Source: Pseudomonas akapageensis (lineage in GTDB: Bacteria > Pseudomonadota > Gammaproteobacteria > Pseudomonadales > Pseudomonadaceae). From it: a stretch of DNA of 64,000 nt. The position numbers were made by a program, and so were the translations under genes. The stretch covers positions 1-64,000 of the forward strand of contig NZ_VXCP01000023.1 in assembly GCF_011355085.1 (NCBI RefSeq). The letters are read 5' to 3'. The notes below the pieces were generated by a model. It had not been told where the DNA came from, did no database searches, and was given only the letters and a program-made list of their open reading frames with translations. Shown here piece by piece: positions 8,705-16,923 of this stretch; position 1 is the first letter of the stretch, and every line of letters starts with the position of its first letter.

Positions 8705-9714
8705 GCGGCCACCCCTTGTCCGTCCCCTGTCACCAGGCTCTCGTAACGTTCGCTGAAAAAATTGCGAACGTTGGCGCACTGCGCTTCCGTATCTTCCAAA
8801 CGATTGAAGTGGCTGCGGAACTCCCTGGCACCCGGCAGGGTCGCCAGATACCAGCCGACATGTTTGCGGGCGATACGGACGCCCATCACATCGCCATAGA
8901 AGGCATGCAGCGCGGCCAGGTGTTCCAGCAGAATTCGTTCCACTTCGCTCAAGTGCAGCGCCGGCAGTGTTTCGCCGGTCCGCAGGTAATGCTCGATCTC
9001 GCGAAAGATCCACGGCCGCCCTTGGGCAGCCCGGCCAATCAACAGGCCATCGGCACCAGTCGCTTGCAGCACGTACCGGGCTTTTTGCGGGCTGTCGATA
9101 TCGCCATTGGCAAAGACCGGAATCGATACCGACTGCTTGATGGCAGCAATGGTGTCGTACTCGGCCTCACCTGTGTACAAGTCGGCGCGGGTCCTGCCAT
9201 GGACCGCCAGCGCTTGAATCCCGGCGTCTTGCGCGATTTTCGCGACAGTGATGCCGTTTTTGTTCGACCGGTCCCAGCCGGTACGAATTTTCAAGGTGAC
9301 GGGCACCTCGACAGCGGCAACCACGGCGTGAAGGATCTCGCGCACCAGGTCTTCGTCTTTCAATAAAGCAGAGCCGGCAGCCTTGTTACAGACTTTTTTG
9401 GCTGGACAACCCATGTTGATATCTATGATCTGTGCACCCAGCTCGACATTGGCCCTGGCGGCTGCCGCGAGCATCTGTGCATCCCCACCGGCGATCTGTA
9501 CCGAGCGGGGCTCGGGATCACCCTGGTGAATCATGCGCAGACGCGACTTGCGGCTGTTCCACAGGCTCATGTCGCTGCTGACCATTTCCGACACCACCAA
9601 CCCTGCGCCCAGTCGTCGGCAAAGCTGACGAAAGGGCTGGTCCGTCACCCCTGCCATCGGGGCAAGGATCAAACCGTTCTGCAGTGTGTATGGGCCGATG
9701 CGTACCGCCGACAT
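8701..9714 (-). CDS. dusB: tRNA-dihydrouridine synthase B
   Basis: This FMN enzyme reduces uridine 17-type positions in the tRNA D loop. From ATG 9714 it has 337 residues. It starts VRIGPYTLQNGLILAPMAGVTDQPFR and contains the Dus signature MGCPAKKVCNKAAGSALL, whose catalytic cysteine is the one in KVCNKAAG. It also has TLKIRTGWD and VHGRTR. A longer reading frame to 9768 adds 18 poor residues and is rejected. The four-base overlap with fis shows an operon with dusB first. The region upstream holds a family B palindrome and probably the promoter that also drives fis. Confidence 0.96.
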   Translation of the reverse strand: MSAVRIGPYTLQNGLILAPMAGVTDQPFRQLCRRLGAGLVVSEMVSSDMSLWNSRKSRLRMIHQGDPEPRSVQIAGGDAQMLAAAARANVELGAQIIDINMGCPAKKVCNKAAGSALLKDEDLVREILHAVVAAVEVPVTLKIRTGWDRSNKNGITVAKIAQDAGIQALAVHGRTRADLYTGEAEYDTIAAIKQSVSIPVFANGDIDSPQKARYVLQATGADGLLIGRAAQGRPWIFREIEHYLRTGETLPALHLSEVERILLEHLAALHAFYGDVMGVRIARKHVGWYLATLPGAREFRSHFNRLEDTEAQCANVRNFFSERYESLVTGDGQGVAA

Positions 9715-9862
9715 AGGTGTTCCCTGTGGTGGGGCCGGATCATTAGAGTTCGAAAAAAGGGTTGGCATAATACCCGCTCTCGATGACCGGATAAAGGTCG
9801 ATTTGGATAAAATCTGAACAGTTACTGGCTTATGCCTGTCGGTTTGGTTGCTCGGCAGGCTG

Positions 9863-9984
9863 TGTAGCCGCTGCCAAAAGGCTGCGCTGGAGTCCCGCAG
9901 GGGCTCCCCGGCGATCTTGAGATCCTGCGCCTGCTACGCATGCGAGCGTCGCAGCGGCGCACCGAGCCTTCGGCAGCGGCTACA
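9863..9984. repeat. Palindromic intergenic element, family B, copy 2
   Basis: The arms TGTAGCCGCTGCCAAAAGGCTGCGCTGG and its counterpart ending CCTTCGGCAGCGGCTACA pair across 122 bases. The outer arms match copy 1 at 6582 but the centre is different. It lies between the DUF3426 gene and dusB, both on the minus strand. Confidence 0.8.
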
Positions 9985-10002
9985 GGGAGTGTGTTGTGTC
10001 AG

Positions 10003-11265
10003 CTATTCCGGTGAGCGGAAGCTGAGGCTGTAATTCACGGCCTTGGGGCCCGGATCGAGGATGTCCAGGGCGATGTGGATTGGTGTTTGTGGTGGCATTT
10101 CTGCCTTCCCGGCCAGGTCACCACTCAGGTATTCGCCGGGTTTGAAGCGACGGCTGGCAATCAGTTGGCCGTTGAGGTCGGCGAAGCGCAACTCCAGCAG
10201 GGGGAAGGGCTGCGAAAACGTCGCGCGGTTATAGATGATCGCATCCACAATCAACGCACCGTTGAACTCCGGATGGCTGCGCACCACCAGGTTGCTGCTC
10301 TTGATCAGGGCTATATCGACCTTGGAGGGTACCGTGCAGCCGATTTCGGGGCACAGCTGCTGGAACCAGGGGCGGTACTGGTCCTGGCGCGCCAGTTCGT
10401 CGAAGTGGTACCAGATGTATTGGCCGGCCAGTGCGGCGGCGGCGAGCAGGATCAGCAGCAGCCAGAGCACCCGGCGCCCCCACGGGCTGCGACGCTTTTG
10501 CCAGTCCAGTTGCAGCGGGTCGTCGACCAGGTCGAGCAGGGGGTCGTCGTGCAGCGCCGGTTCGCTGCGCGGGTGTTTTTCTCGCGTTCGGGCGGTATCG
10601 GGCTCGTGCTCTTCGACGGGCTCCAGATCGTTGTTGGCGTCCAGTGCCGAGAAGTGTTCACGGTGCTCATGGCGAACCGGTGGTTCGTCGGTGTGCAGCG
10701 GTGCGGTCTCGGGCGTTTCATCCAGATCGATGTCGCCGAGCGAGAGCGACGGCTCGGTGCGCTCGTGAGGCGCCGGCTCAAGGTCCAGCGGGCCTTGGTC
10801 GATGATCGGCGGCAGGGGCTCGACTATTTCGTCCAGCGCTTCCCGCTCATTGGCTGGCTCGCTGAACAGGCTGTCGGGCCAGCTTTCATTCTCGGTGTCC
10901 GCAGTGTCGCGGTGCGCGCTCAGTGAGTCTTTGTGTGGCGCGAGGGCATGGCTGAACGCGGTGGTCGGTTCTATTTCCCGTTGCTCGAGTTTGGCCAGTT
11001 CGCCGTCCAGGTCGAGCTCGTCCAGGTCGAGTTCGGCAGCAGACCACTCGTGGTGACTGGCAACGAGTGGTTGTGTGGCTTGCGGCGCAGGCGCGGATGC
11101 CGGGGTTTCCTTGGCTGCGCTTTGTTCAAGCAATTGCCTCGCGGCGTTGAACACCTGGAGACAGGCACCACAACGCACCACTCCGCGCGCCACACTCAAT
11201 TGGTTGTGGCTGACGCGGAAGCTGGTCTGGCAATGAGGACACTGGGTGACGAAACTGTCGGTCAT
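10003..11265 (-). CDS. Zinc-ribbon (MJ0042) and DUF3426 domain membrane protein
   Basis: The 420-residue protein starts with an MJ0042-type zinc ribbon: CPHCQTSF (Cys9, Cys12) and CGACLQVF (near residues 32-35). A long acidic, low-complexity linker follows, rich in Asp, Glu, Pro and His (about residues 50-265). One membrane helix (RVLWLLLILLAAAALAG, about 270) leads to a C-terminal DUF3426 domain with CPEIGC. The layout suggests a cytoplasmic zinc finger tied to a periplasmic domain. Function is unknown. The same gene lies between prmA and the dusB-fis operon in P. aeruginosa. It is directly downstream of prmA on the same strand (41 bases), so co-expression is likely. Confidence 0.88.
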   Translation of the reverse strand: MTDSFVTQCPHCQTSFRVSHNQLSVARGVVRCGACLQVFNAARQLLEQSAAKETPASAPAPQATQPLVASHHEWSAAELDLDELDLDGELAKLEQREIEPTTAFSHALAPHKDSLSAHRDTADTENESWPDSLFSEPANEREALDEIVEPLPPIIDQGPLDLEPAPHERTEPSLSLGDIDLDETPETAPLHTDEPPVRHEHREHFSALDANNDLEPVEEHEPDTARTREKHPRSEPALHDDPLLDLVDDPLQLDWQKRRSPWGRRVLWLLLILLAAAALAGQYIWYHFDELARQDQYRPWFQQLCPEIGCTVPSKVDIALIKSSNLVVRSHPEFNGALIVDAIIYNRATFSQPFPLLELRFADLNGQLIASRRFKPGEYLSGDLAGKAEMPPQTPIHIALDILDPGPKAVNYSLSFRSPE

Positions 11266-11305
11266 GCGGCATTCCGGGTTGTGCAGATGACCATTCTAGG
11301 CGCTC

Positions 11306-12184
11306 TCAGCGACGACGACCACTGATGCGTACCCAGCCATCGCGGTTGGCGATAGGGTCGAGGTCGAAGTCTTTGGCATAAGCGGCGGCAACTTCCTCGC
11401 CTTGCTCGGCCAGGATCCCTGAAAGTGCCAGGCGCCCGCCGGGCTTGACCAGGCTCGACAGTTGCGGTGCCAGCGACACCAGCGGGCCGGCCAGGATGTT
11501 GGCGACAACGACGTCGGCCTGCTCTTTTGGCAGATCTTCCGGCAGATAAAGTGGAAAACGCTCTTTGGCGATGTTGTTGCGCTCGGCGTTGTCGCGGGAA
11601 GCTTCGAGGGCCTGGAAGTCGATATCGGTGCCAACGGCCTGTTTTGCCCCTAGCAGCAGGGCGGCAATGGCCAGGATGCCCGAGCCGCAGCCGAAGTCCA
11701 GGACTTCACAGTCCTTCAGGTCCTGGCCATCGAGCCATTCCAGGCACAGTGCGGTAGTCGGGTGGGTGCCGGTACCGAAGGCCAGGCCTGGATCGAGCAG
11801 CAGGTTGACGGCGTCGGGCTCGGGGGCTGCGTGCCAACTCGGCACGATCCACAGGCGCTGGCCGAAACGCATGGGCTGGAAGTTGTCCATCCAGCTGCGC
11901 TCCCAGTCCTGGTCTTCGATCACTTCGCTGTGATGCTCCGGCAACGGGCTGCCAGTCAGCAATTCCAGGTGGGCCAGGACGCTGGCGGCTTCGGTGCCGC
12001 CTTCGAACAGGGCCAGCAAATGAGTGTGCGACCACAGTGGCGTGGTGTTCAGTTCCGGTTCGAAAATCGGCTGGTCTTCGGCATCCATGAAGGTTACCGA
12101 AACAGCGCCGACTTCGAGGAAGGCGTCTTCGTAGGTTTCGGCTTGTTCCGGGCTGATGGCCAGGCGTACTTGCAGCCAAGGCAT
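11306..12184 (-). CDS. prmA: Ribosomal protein L11 methyltransferase
   Basis: PrmA trimethylates several amino groups of ribosomal protein L11 using S-adenosylmethionine. The 292-residue length is normal. The start MPWLQVRLAI is the family N-terminus; a GTG three codons upstream is possible but unnecessary. The SAM-binding core shows LLDPGLAFGTGTHPTT near residue 130, VLDFGCGSGILAIAA near residue 160 and VVANILAGPL near 225. It is followed by the zinc-ribbon/DUF3426 gene. Upstream is a gap with a 32-base perfect palindrome and the accBC terminator. Confidence 0.97.
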   Translation of the reverse strand: MPWLQVRLAISPEQAETYEDAFLEVGAVSVTFMDAEDQPIFEPELNTTPLWSHTHLLALFEGGTEAASVLAHLELLTGSPLPEHHSEVIEDQDWERSWMDNFQPMRFGQRLWIVPSWHAAPEPDAVNLLLDPGLAFGTGTHPTTALCLEWLDGQDLKDCEVLDFGCGSGILAIAALLLGAKQAVGTDIDFQALEASRDNAERNNIAKERFPLYLPEDLPKEQADVVVANILAGPLVSLAPQLSSLVKPGGRLALSGILAEQGEEVAAAYAKDFDLDPIANRDGWVRISGRRR

Positions 12185-12301
12185 GGCGGGCACCTTTGAA
12201 TAATGCGAGGCGGGGTTTAGCCGCGAAAGCCGGTCAGTTTACTAGAATGGGGGGGTAAACACGAATGTGGCCGTGGAATGTGCAAGGCACAAAAAGGATC
12301 A

Positions 12302-12333
12302 CGACCGCTTCGCGCTCGAGCGCGAAGCGGTCG
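12302..12333. repeat. 32-bp perfect palindrome
   Basis: The sequence is a loop-free perfect inverted repeat centred on CTCGAG at 12317-12322, with arms built from CGACCGCTTCGCG. Its outer CGACCGC / GCGGTCG segments recur at REP tails elsewhere in the window. It lies in the accC-prmA gap, about 17 bases beyond the accBC terminator in the direction of transcription. Confidence 0.9.
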
Positions 12334-12349
12334 CAAAAATATTAAGGCC

Positions 12350-12382
12350 AAAAAAAGCCCCCGGCCAAGGCCGAGGGCTTTT
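12350..12382 (-). terminator. Rho-independent terminator of accBC
   Basis: On the minus strand a GC-rich stem (GCCCTCGGCC / GGCCGGGGGC, TT loop region) is followed by seven T. It begins about 20 bases after the accC stop and should end the accB-accC transcript. Confidence 0.9.
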
Positions 12383-12401
12383 GTGCTGCTGCAACCCGAA
12401 C

Positions 12402-13757
12402 TTATTCCTGGCTGGCCAGTTTGTGTTCCAGGTAGTGGATGTTGACACCACCTTTGCAGAAGCCTTCGTCACGAACCAGATCGCGGTGCAGCGGGATGTT
12501 GGTCTTGATCCCGTCGACAACGATTTCGTCCAGCGCATTGCGCATGCGCGCCATGGCTTCGTCACGGTCCTTGCCGTAAGTGATCAGCTTGCCGATCAAC
12601 GAGTCATAGTTCGGTGGTACGGCATAGCCACTGTACAGGTGCGAGTCGACGCGAACGCCGTTGCCGCCTGGTGCGTGGAAATGCTTGACCGTGCCCGGGC
12701 TCGGGATGAACTTCTTCGGGTCTTCGGCGTTGATCCGGCACTCCAGGGCATGACCGCGGATAACCACGTCTTCCTGGGTGTACGACAACTTGTTGCCAGC
12801 GGCGATGCTGAGCATCTCCTTGACGATGTCGATGCCGGTGACCATCTCCGATACCGGGTGTTCTACTTGCACGCGAGTGTTCATCTCGATGAAGTAGAAA
12901 TGGCCGTTCTCGTAGAGGAACTCGAAGGTGCCGGCGCCACGGTAGCCGATCTCGATGCATGCGCGAACGCAGCGATCGAAGACTTCCTGGCGGGCTTTTT
13001 CGTCGATGCCCGGTGCTGGCGCTTCTTCCAGTACCTTCTGGTGACGACGCTGCAGGGAGCAGTCACGGTCGCCCAGGTGAATGGCATGACCCTGGCCGTC
13101 GGAAAGTACCTGGACTTCCACGTGACGTGGGTTGGTCAGGAATTTTTCCAGATAGACCATCGGGTTGCCGAACGCGGCACCGGCTTCGCTGCGAGTCAGC
13201 TTGGCCGAGGAGATCAGGTCTTCTTCCTTGTGCACGACGCGCATGCCGCGACCACCGCCGCCGCCAGCGGCCTTGATGATCACCGGGTAACCGACCTGGC
13301 GACCGATCGCCAGAGCGGTTTCCTCGTCTTCAGGCAGTGGGCCGTCGGAACCGGGAACAGTCGGTACGCCTGCTTTGATCATCGCGTCCTTGGCCGATAC
13401 CTTGTCGCCCATCAGGCGAATGGTGTCGGCTTTCGGGCCGATGAAGGCAAAGCCGGATTTCTCGACCTGCTCGGCGAAGTCGGCGTTTTCCGCGAGGAAA
13501 CCGTAACCGGGGTGAATCGCCGTGGCGCCGGTGACTTCGGCCGCCGCGATGATCGACGGAATGTGCAGGTAAGACTGGGCGGCTGACGCCGGGCCGATGC
13601 AGACCGATTCGTCCGCCAGGCCCAGGTGCATCAGGTCCTTGTCGGCCTTGGAGTAAACGGCAACAGTCTTGATGCCCAGTTCTTTGCAGGCACGCAGAAT
13701 CCGCAGGGCAATTTCACCGCGGTTGGCGATCAGAACTTTTTCCAACTTCGCAGACAT
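12402..13757 (-). CDS. accC: Acetyl-CoA carboxylase, biotin carboxylase subunit
   Basis: AccC carboxylates the biotin of AccB with bicarbonate and ATP, the first half-reaction of fatty-acid synthesis. From ATG 13757 it has 451 residues. It begins LEKVLIANRGEIALRILRAC and has the glycine-rich ATP-grasp loop AAGGGGGRGMRVV near residue 165, the CSLQRRHQKV segment and the active-site stretch FIEMNTRVQVEHPVSEMVTGID. An in-frame extension to 13778 is unlikely because it would run into accB. accB ends 17 bases upstream and a strong terminator follows, giving a classical accBC operon. Confidence 0.98.
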   Translation of the reverse strand: MSAKLEKVLIANRGEIALRILRACKELGIKTVAVYSKADKDLMHLGLADESVCIGPASAAQSYLHIPSIIAAAEVTGATAIHPGYGFLAENADFAEQVEKSGFAFIGPKADTIRLMGDKVSAKDAMIKAGVPTVPGSDGPLPEDEETALAIGRQVGYPVIIKAAGGGGGRGMRVVHKEEDLISSAKLTRSEAGAAFGNPMVYLEKFLTNPRHVEVQVLSDGQGHAIHLGDRDCSLQRRHQKVLEEAPAPGIDEKARQEVFDRCVRACIEIGYRGAGTFEFLYENGHFYFIEMNTRVQVEHPVSEMVTGIDIVKEMLSIAAGNKLSYTQEDVVIRGHALECRINAEDPKKFIPSPGTVKHFHAPGGNGVRVDSHLYSGYAVPPNYDSLIGKLITYGKDRDEAMARMRNALDEIVVDGIKTNIPLHRDLVRDEGFCKGGVNIHYLEHKLASQE

Positions 13758-13774
13758 CGTTGGCTCTCCGCGGT

Positions 13775-14236
13775 TCAAACGATGGTGAACAGCGGTTGGT
13801 CGTACTCAACCGGCTGGCCGTCTTCGACGAGAATGGACTCGATCACGCCGCTGGTTTCAGCTTCGATGTGGTTCATCATTTTCATCGCTTCGACGATGCA
13901 CAGTGTGTCGCCTTTCTTCACGGTCTGGCCGACTTCAACGAAAGCTGGCGAAGTTGGCGAAGCCTTGCGGTAGAAGGTACCGACCATTGGCGAGCGGGCA
14001 ACGGTGCCGTTCAATGCCGGTTTGGCAGGCGCTTCTGCAGCGGCGGCAACCGGTGCTGGTGCGGCGGCAGCTACAGGGGCTGCTGCGGCAACCGGAGCTG
14101 GCGCGTAGTACTGCTGGGCTGGAGTCTTGCTGTGGCGGCTGATCCGTACGGATTCTTCGCCTTCACGGATCTCGAGCTCGTCGATGCCGGATTCTTCCAG
14201 CAGTTCGATCAATTTCTTAACTTTACGAATATCCAT
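13775..14236 (-). CDS. accB: Acetyl-CoA carboxylase biotin carboxyl carrier protein
   Basis: The 153-residue protein carries the biotin that shuttles carboxyl groups between AccC and AccA/AccD. The N-terminus (MDIRKVKKLIELLEESGIDELEI) is the conserved AccB oligomerisation region. An Ala/Pro-rich flexible linker occupies about residues 40-75. The C-terminal biotinyl domain contains the biotinylation motif EAMKMMNHI near residue 115, with Lys in AMKM as the acceptor. accC follows after 17 bases. aroQ lies 90 bases upstream on the same strand, so transcription from the aroQ side may contribute. Confidence 0.98.
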   Translation of the reverse strand: MDIRKVKKLIELLEESGIDELEIREGEESVRISRHSKTPAQQYYAPAPVAAAAPVAAAAPAPVAAAAEAPAKPALNGTVARSPMVGTFYRKASPTSPAFVEVGQTVKKGDTLCIVEAMKMMNHIEAETSGVIESILVEDGQPVEYDQPLFTIV

Positions 14237-14326
14237 TAATCATCAACTCCCAAGGGTCGGTCAGGGGCGCATATGCTGTGTATTCAAACTTTCTAAAGGC
14301 CTCGTCTTGCAACCAGGCTCTCGAAA

Positions 14327-14779
14327 TCAGGGTTTTGCAGTGGCTGCCAATTGCTCCAGGGCGGCTTCCAGGGCCAGTCGATAACCACTGGCGCCGAGGC
14401 CGCAGATCACACCTACCGCGACATCTGAAAAGTAGGAGTGATGGCGAAATGGCTCGCGCTTGTGCACGTTGGACAAATGCACTTCGATGAATGGGATGCT
14501 CACCGCCAGCAACGCGTCACGTAATGCGACGCTGGTGTGCGTAAAAGCTGCCGGATTGATGATGATGAAATCCACGCCTTCACTGCGGGCAGCATGGATT
14601 CGGTCGATCAATTCGTACTCGGCATTGCTTTGCAGGTACTGCAGATGGTGGCCGCCAGCACGGGCGCGCTGCTCCAGGTCCTGGTTGATCTGGGCCAGGG
14701 TCACTGCACCGTAGACGCCTGGCTCGCGGGTGCCGAGCAGGTTCAGGTTGGGGCCGTGCAGTACCAGTAGGGTTGCCAT
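14327..14779 (-). CDS. aroQ: Type II 3-dehydroquinate dehydratase
   Basis: This enzyme removes water from 3-dehydroquinate in the shikimate pathway. It is a small (150-residue) type II dehydratase that forms dodecamers. It shows LVLHGPNLNLLGTREPGVYG with the catalytic Tyr near residue 23, IINPAAFTHTSVALRDAL near residue 77 and the IEVHLSNVHKREPFRHHS region with catalytic His near residue 102. The order aroQ-accB-accC is conserved in many proteobacteria and links aromatic and fatty-acid synthesis genes. About 170 bases separate it from dsbD upstream. Confidence 0.97.
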   Translation of the reverse strand: MATLLVLHGPNLNLLGTREPGVYGAVTLAQINQDLEQRARAGGHHLQYLQSNAEYELIDRIHAARSEGVDFIIINPAAFTHTSVALRDALLAVSIPFIEVHLSNVHKREPFRHHSYFSDVAVGVICGLGASGYRLALEAALEQLAATAKP

Positions 14780-14952
14780 CTGCGGTTTCCTTCTCGAGTG
14801 TGCCGATTCAATGCGCGCCGACTATGCCGCAAAGCGCAGCGCACTGTCCAGTTGCCTGCAATAGCCAGCACGATGAGCGATATTCACGAGAAATTTGTGA
14901 CCGATATATTAATTTTGGTCATCTGGGCCGCCAGATCGACGGCCCTCAGAGG

Positions 14953-16731
14953 TTATAGACCCAGATCGGGACGAACGCTCGACAAATGTTCGGCAAATTT
15001 GCCGGCTTTTACCTCGCCAATCACTCTGGCGGGGGTAATTTCGCTGCCGTTCGCGGAAAAAAACAGAATGGCCGGCGGACCGAACAGCTTGTAGCGGTCG
15101 AGCAGGGCGCGTTGCTCCGCATTGCTTTGGGTCATGTCGAAACGTATCAGGCGGATGCCCTTGAGCTGTGCGATCACTTCCGGCGCGGTCAACACTTCGT
15201 GTTCGATGACCTTGCAGCTGATGCACCAGTCGGCGTACCAGTCCAGGGCCAGGGGTTGGCTGGCTTTTCTGGCTTCGGCCAGAACACTGTCCAGCGCGGC
15301 GGGCGTGTTGATGGTTTGCCAGTCGCCGCGGGTATCGGCCACTGCGACTTCGCTGCCTGTCGGCGTGCGGCCGAGTGGTTTGAACGGGTCGCTCTGCCCG
15401 CTGAAAGCGCCGTACCAGCAAGCCAGGGCATACACCATCAGGAGCAGGCCAAAAAGTTGCGCCAGGCGTTGACTGGTCGGCTTGGCAATGAACTCCAGAG
15501 CGCCGAGGAAGATCCCGACGCCAGCGGCAAGCAGGCCTACCAGCAGGAGTGTGATCTCACCGGGCAGTACACGGCTGAGCAACCCGACCGCCAGGGCCAG
15601 CAGCAGGACGCCGATGGCGTTCTTGACGGTAATCAGCCAGGGGCCACTCTTGGGCAGCCAGGTGGCGCCGCCGGTGGCGACCAGCAACAAGGGGGCGCCC
15701 ATGCCCAGGCCCAGGGAAAACAGCTTGAGCGCTCCGCCGGCAGCGTCGCCGCTGGCGCTGATATAGAGCAGCGCACCGGCCAGCGGGGCCGAGACGCAGG
15801 GTGAAACCAGCAGGCTGGAAACCACGCCCAATACCGCCGCGCCCAGCAGCGAGCCGCCGTGGGTGTGCCCGGCGACCCATTCCAGGCGCGAGCTGACGGC
15901 GTGCGGCAGCTTCAGTTCGAAAAGACCGAACATGGCCAGGGCGAAGAGCACGAAGAACAGTGAGAAGGGCACCAGTACCCAGGCCGATTGCAGGCGGGCT
16001 TGCAGATTGAGTTCGGCGCCGAACACGCCCATCAGTGCCCCCAGCAGGGCGAAGCACGCAGCCATGGGCAGAACATAGGCCAGCGACAGGCTGAACCCGC
16101 GCCAGCCGCCGACCTGCCCGCGCAGAACGACACCGGAAAGAATTGGCAGCATCGGCAGTACGCACGGGGTGAACGTCAGGCCCAGTCCGGCGAGAAAGAA
16201 CAGTGCCAGCTCTTTCCAGTTCCAGCCCTTGGCTGCAGGCGCAGCGGCGACATTGAAGGCGCCTTTGCCCTCGATGTTCAGGCGTTCGGTTTCCGGCGGG
16301 TAACACAGCCCTTTATCGGCGCAGCCCTGGTAGGTTACGACCAGGGTGAAGGGACGCTGGTCGTTGGCGCTGCGCGGCAGATCGATATCGAGAATGCCGT
16401 GGTAGACCTCCACATCGCCAAAGAACTCGTCATGCTTCTTTTCGCCAGCGGGCAGTTGTGCAGTGCCCAGGGCGATGTCGACAGGCTCGGTGCGGAACTG
16501 GAAGCGGTGTCGGTACAGGTAATAACCTTCGCTGGCAATGAAGCGCAGCTTGATCGTCTGGGCGTCGCTTTGCACCAGGCTCAGCTTGAAGGCTTCGCGC
16601 ACCGGCAGGAATTCGTCACTGTTGTTGAGCGGCGCACCGCCGAGGGTCGCACTCGGACGGCTGTCGAGCAGGCCGGTGCCGAAGGCGGGCACGGCCAGAG
16701 CCAGTAACAGGAGGAAAAACAGGCGGCGCAT
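14953..16731 (-). CDS. dsbD: Thiol:disulfide interchange protein DsbD (DipZ)
   Basis: DsbD carries electrons from cytoplasmic thioredoxin across the inner membrane to periplasmic DsbC and cytochrome c maturation proteins. The 592-residue protein has a signal peptide (RRLFFLLLLALAVPAFG), an N-terminal periplasmic domain with GCADKGLCYPPE, a central eight-helix domain with the redox cysteines in TPCVLPMLP and SPCVSAP, and a C-terminal thioredoxin domain with WCISCK. All three cysteine pairs are present. The ATG at 16731 is chosen because it begins the signal peptide directly; an upstream ATG adds ten charged residues. It stands between aroQ and ctpL on the same strand. Confidence 0.96.
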   Translation of the reverse strand: MRRLFFLLLLALAVPAFGTGLLDSRPSATLGGAPLNNSDEFLPVREAFKLSLVQSDAQTIKLRFIASEGYYLYRHRFQFRTEPVDIALGTAQLPAGEKKHDEFFGDVEVYHGILDIDLPRSANDQRPFTLVVTYQGCADKGLCYPPETERLNIEGKGAFNVAAAPAAKGWNWKELALFFLAGLGLTFTPCVLPMLPILSGVVLRGQVGGWRGFSLSLAYVLPMAACFALLGALMGVFGAELNLQARLQSAWVLVPFSLFFVLFALAMFGLFELKLPHAVSSRLEWVAGHTHGGSLLGAAVLGVVSSLLVSPCVSAPLAGALLYISASGDAAGGALKLFSLGLGMGAPLLLVATGGATWLPKSGPWLITVKNAIGVLLLALAVGLLSRVLPGEITLLLVGLLAAGVGIFLGALEFIAKPTSQRLAQLFGLLLMVYALACWYGAFSGQSDPFKPLGRTPTGSEVAVADTRGDWQTINTPAALDSVLAEARKASQPLALDWYADWCISCKVIEHEVLTAPEVIAQLKGIRLIRFDMTQSNAEQRALLDRYKLFGPPAILFFSANGSEITPARVIGEVKAGKFAEHLSSVRPDLGL

Positions 16732-16828
16732 AGTGTTCTCGCGAAACAGATGTGAACGCATGATAGCGGAGTGCGGCGGGGACTGCAGGGGGTGGGGTTG
16801 TAAGCCGGGGTTTCGTGGTTGGCTGTGA

Positions 16829-16917
16829 AGGCCTCATCGCTGGCAAGCCAGCTCCCACAGAGAATTTGTGTGCGCCGCAAGACCCCTGTGGGAGCTGGCT
16901 TGCCAGCGATGAGGCCC
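16829..16917. repeat. REP inverted pair
   Basis: Two copies of the Pseudomonas REP core (GTGGGAGCTGGCTTGCCAGCGAT) face each other, joined by about 25 bases and flanked by GGCCTCAT / ATGAGGCC. It fills the ctpL-dsbD gap just past the ctpL stop and may end or stabilise the ctpL transcript. Confidence 0.9.
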
Positions 16918-16923
16918 TACAGG

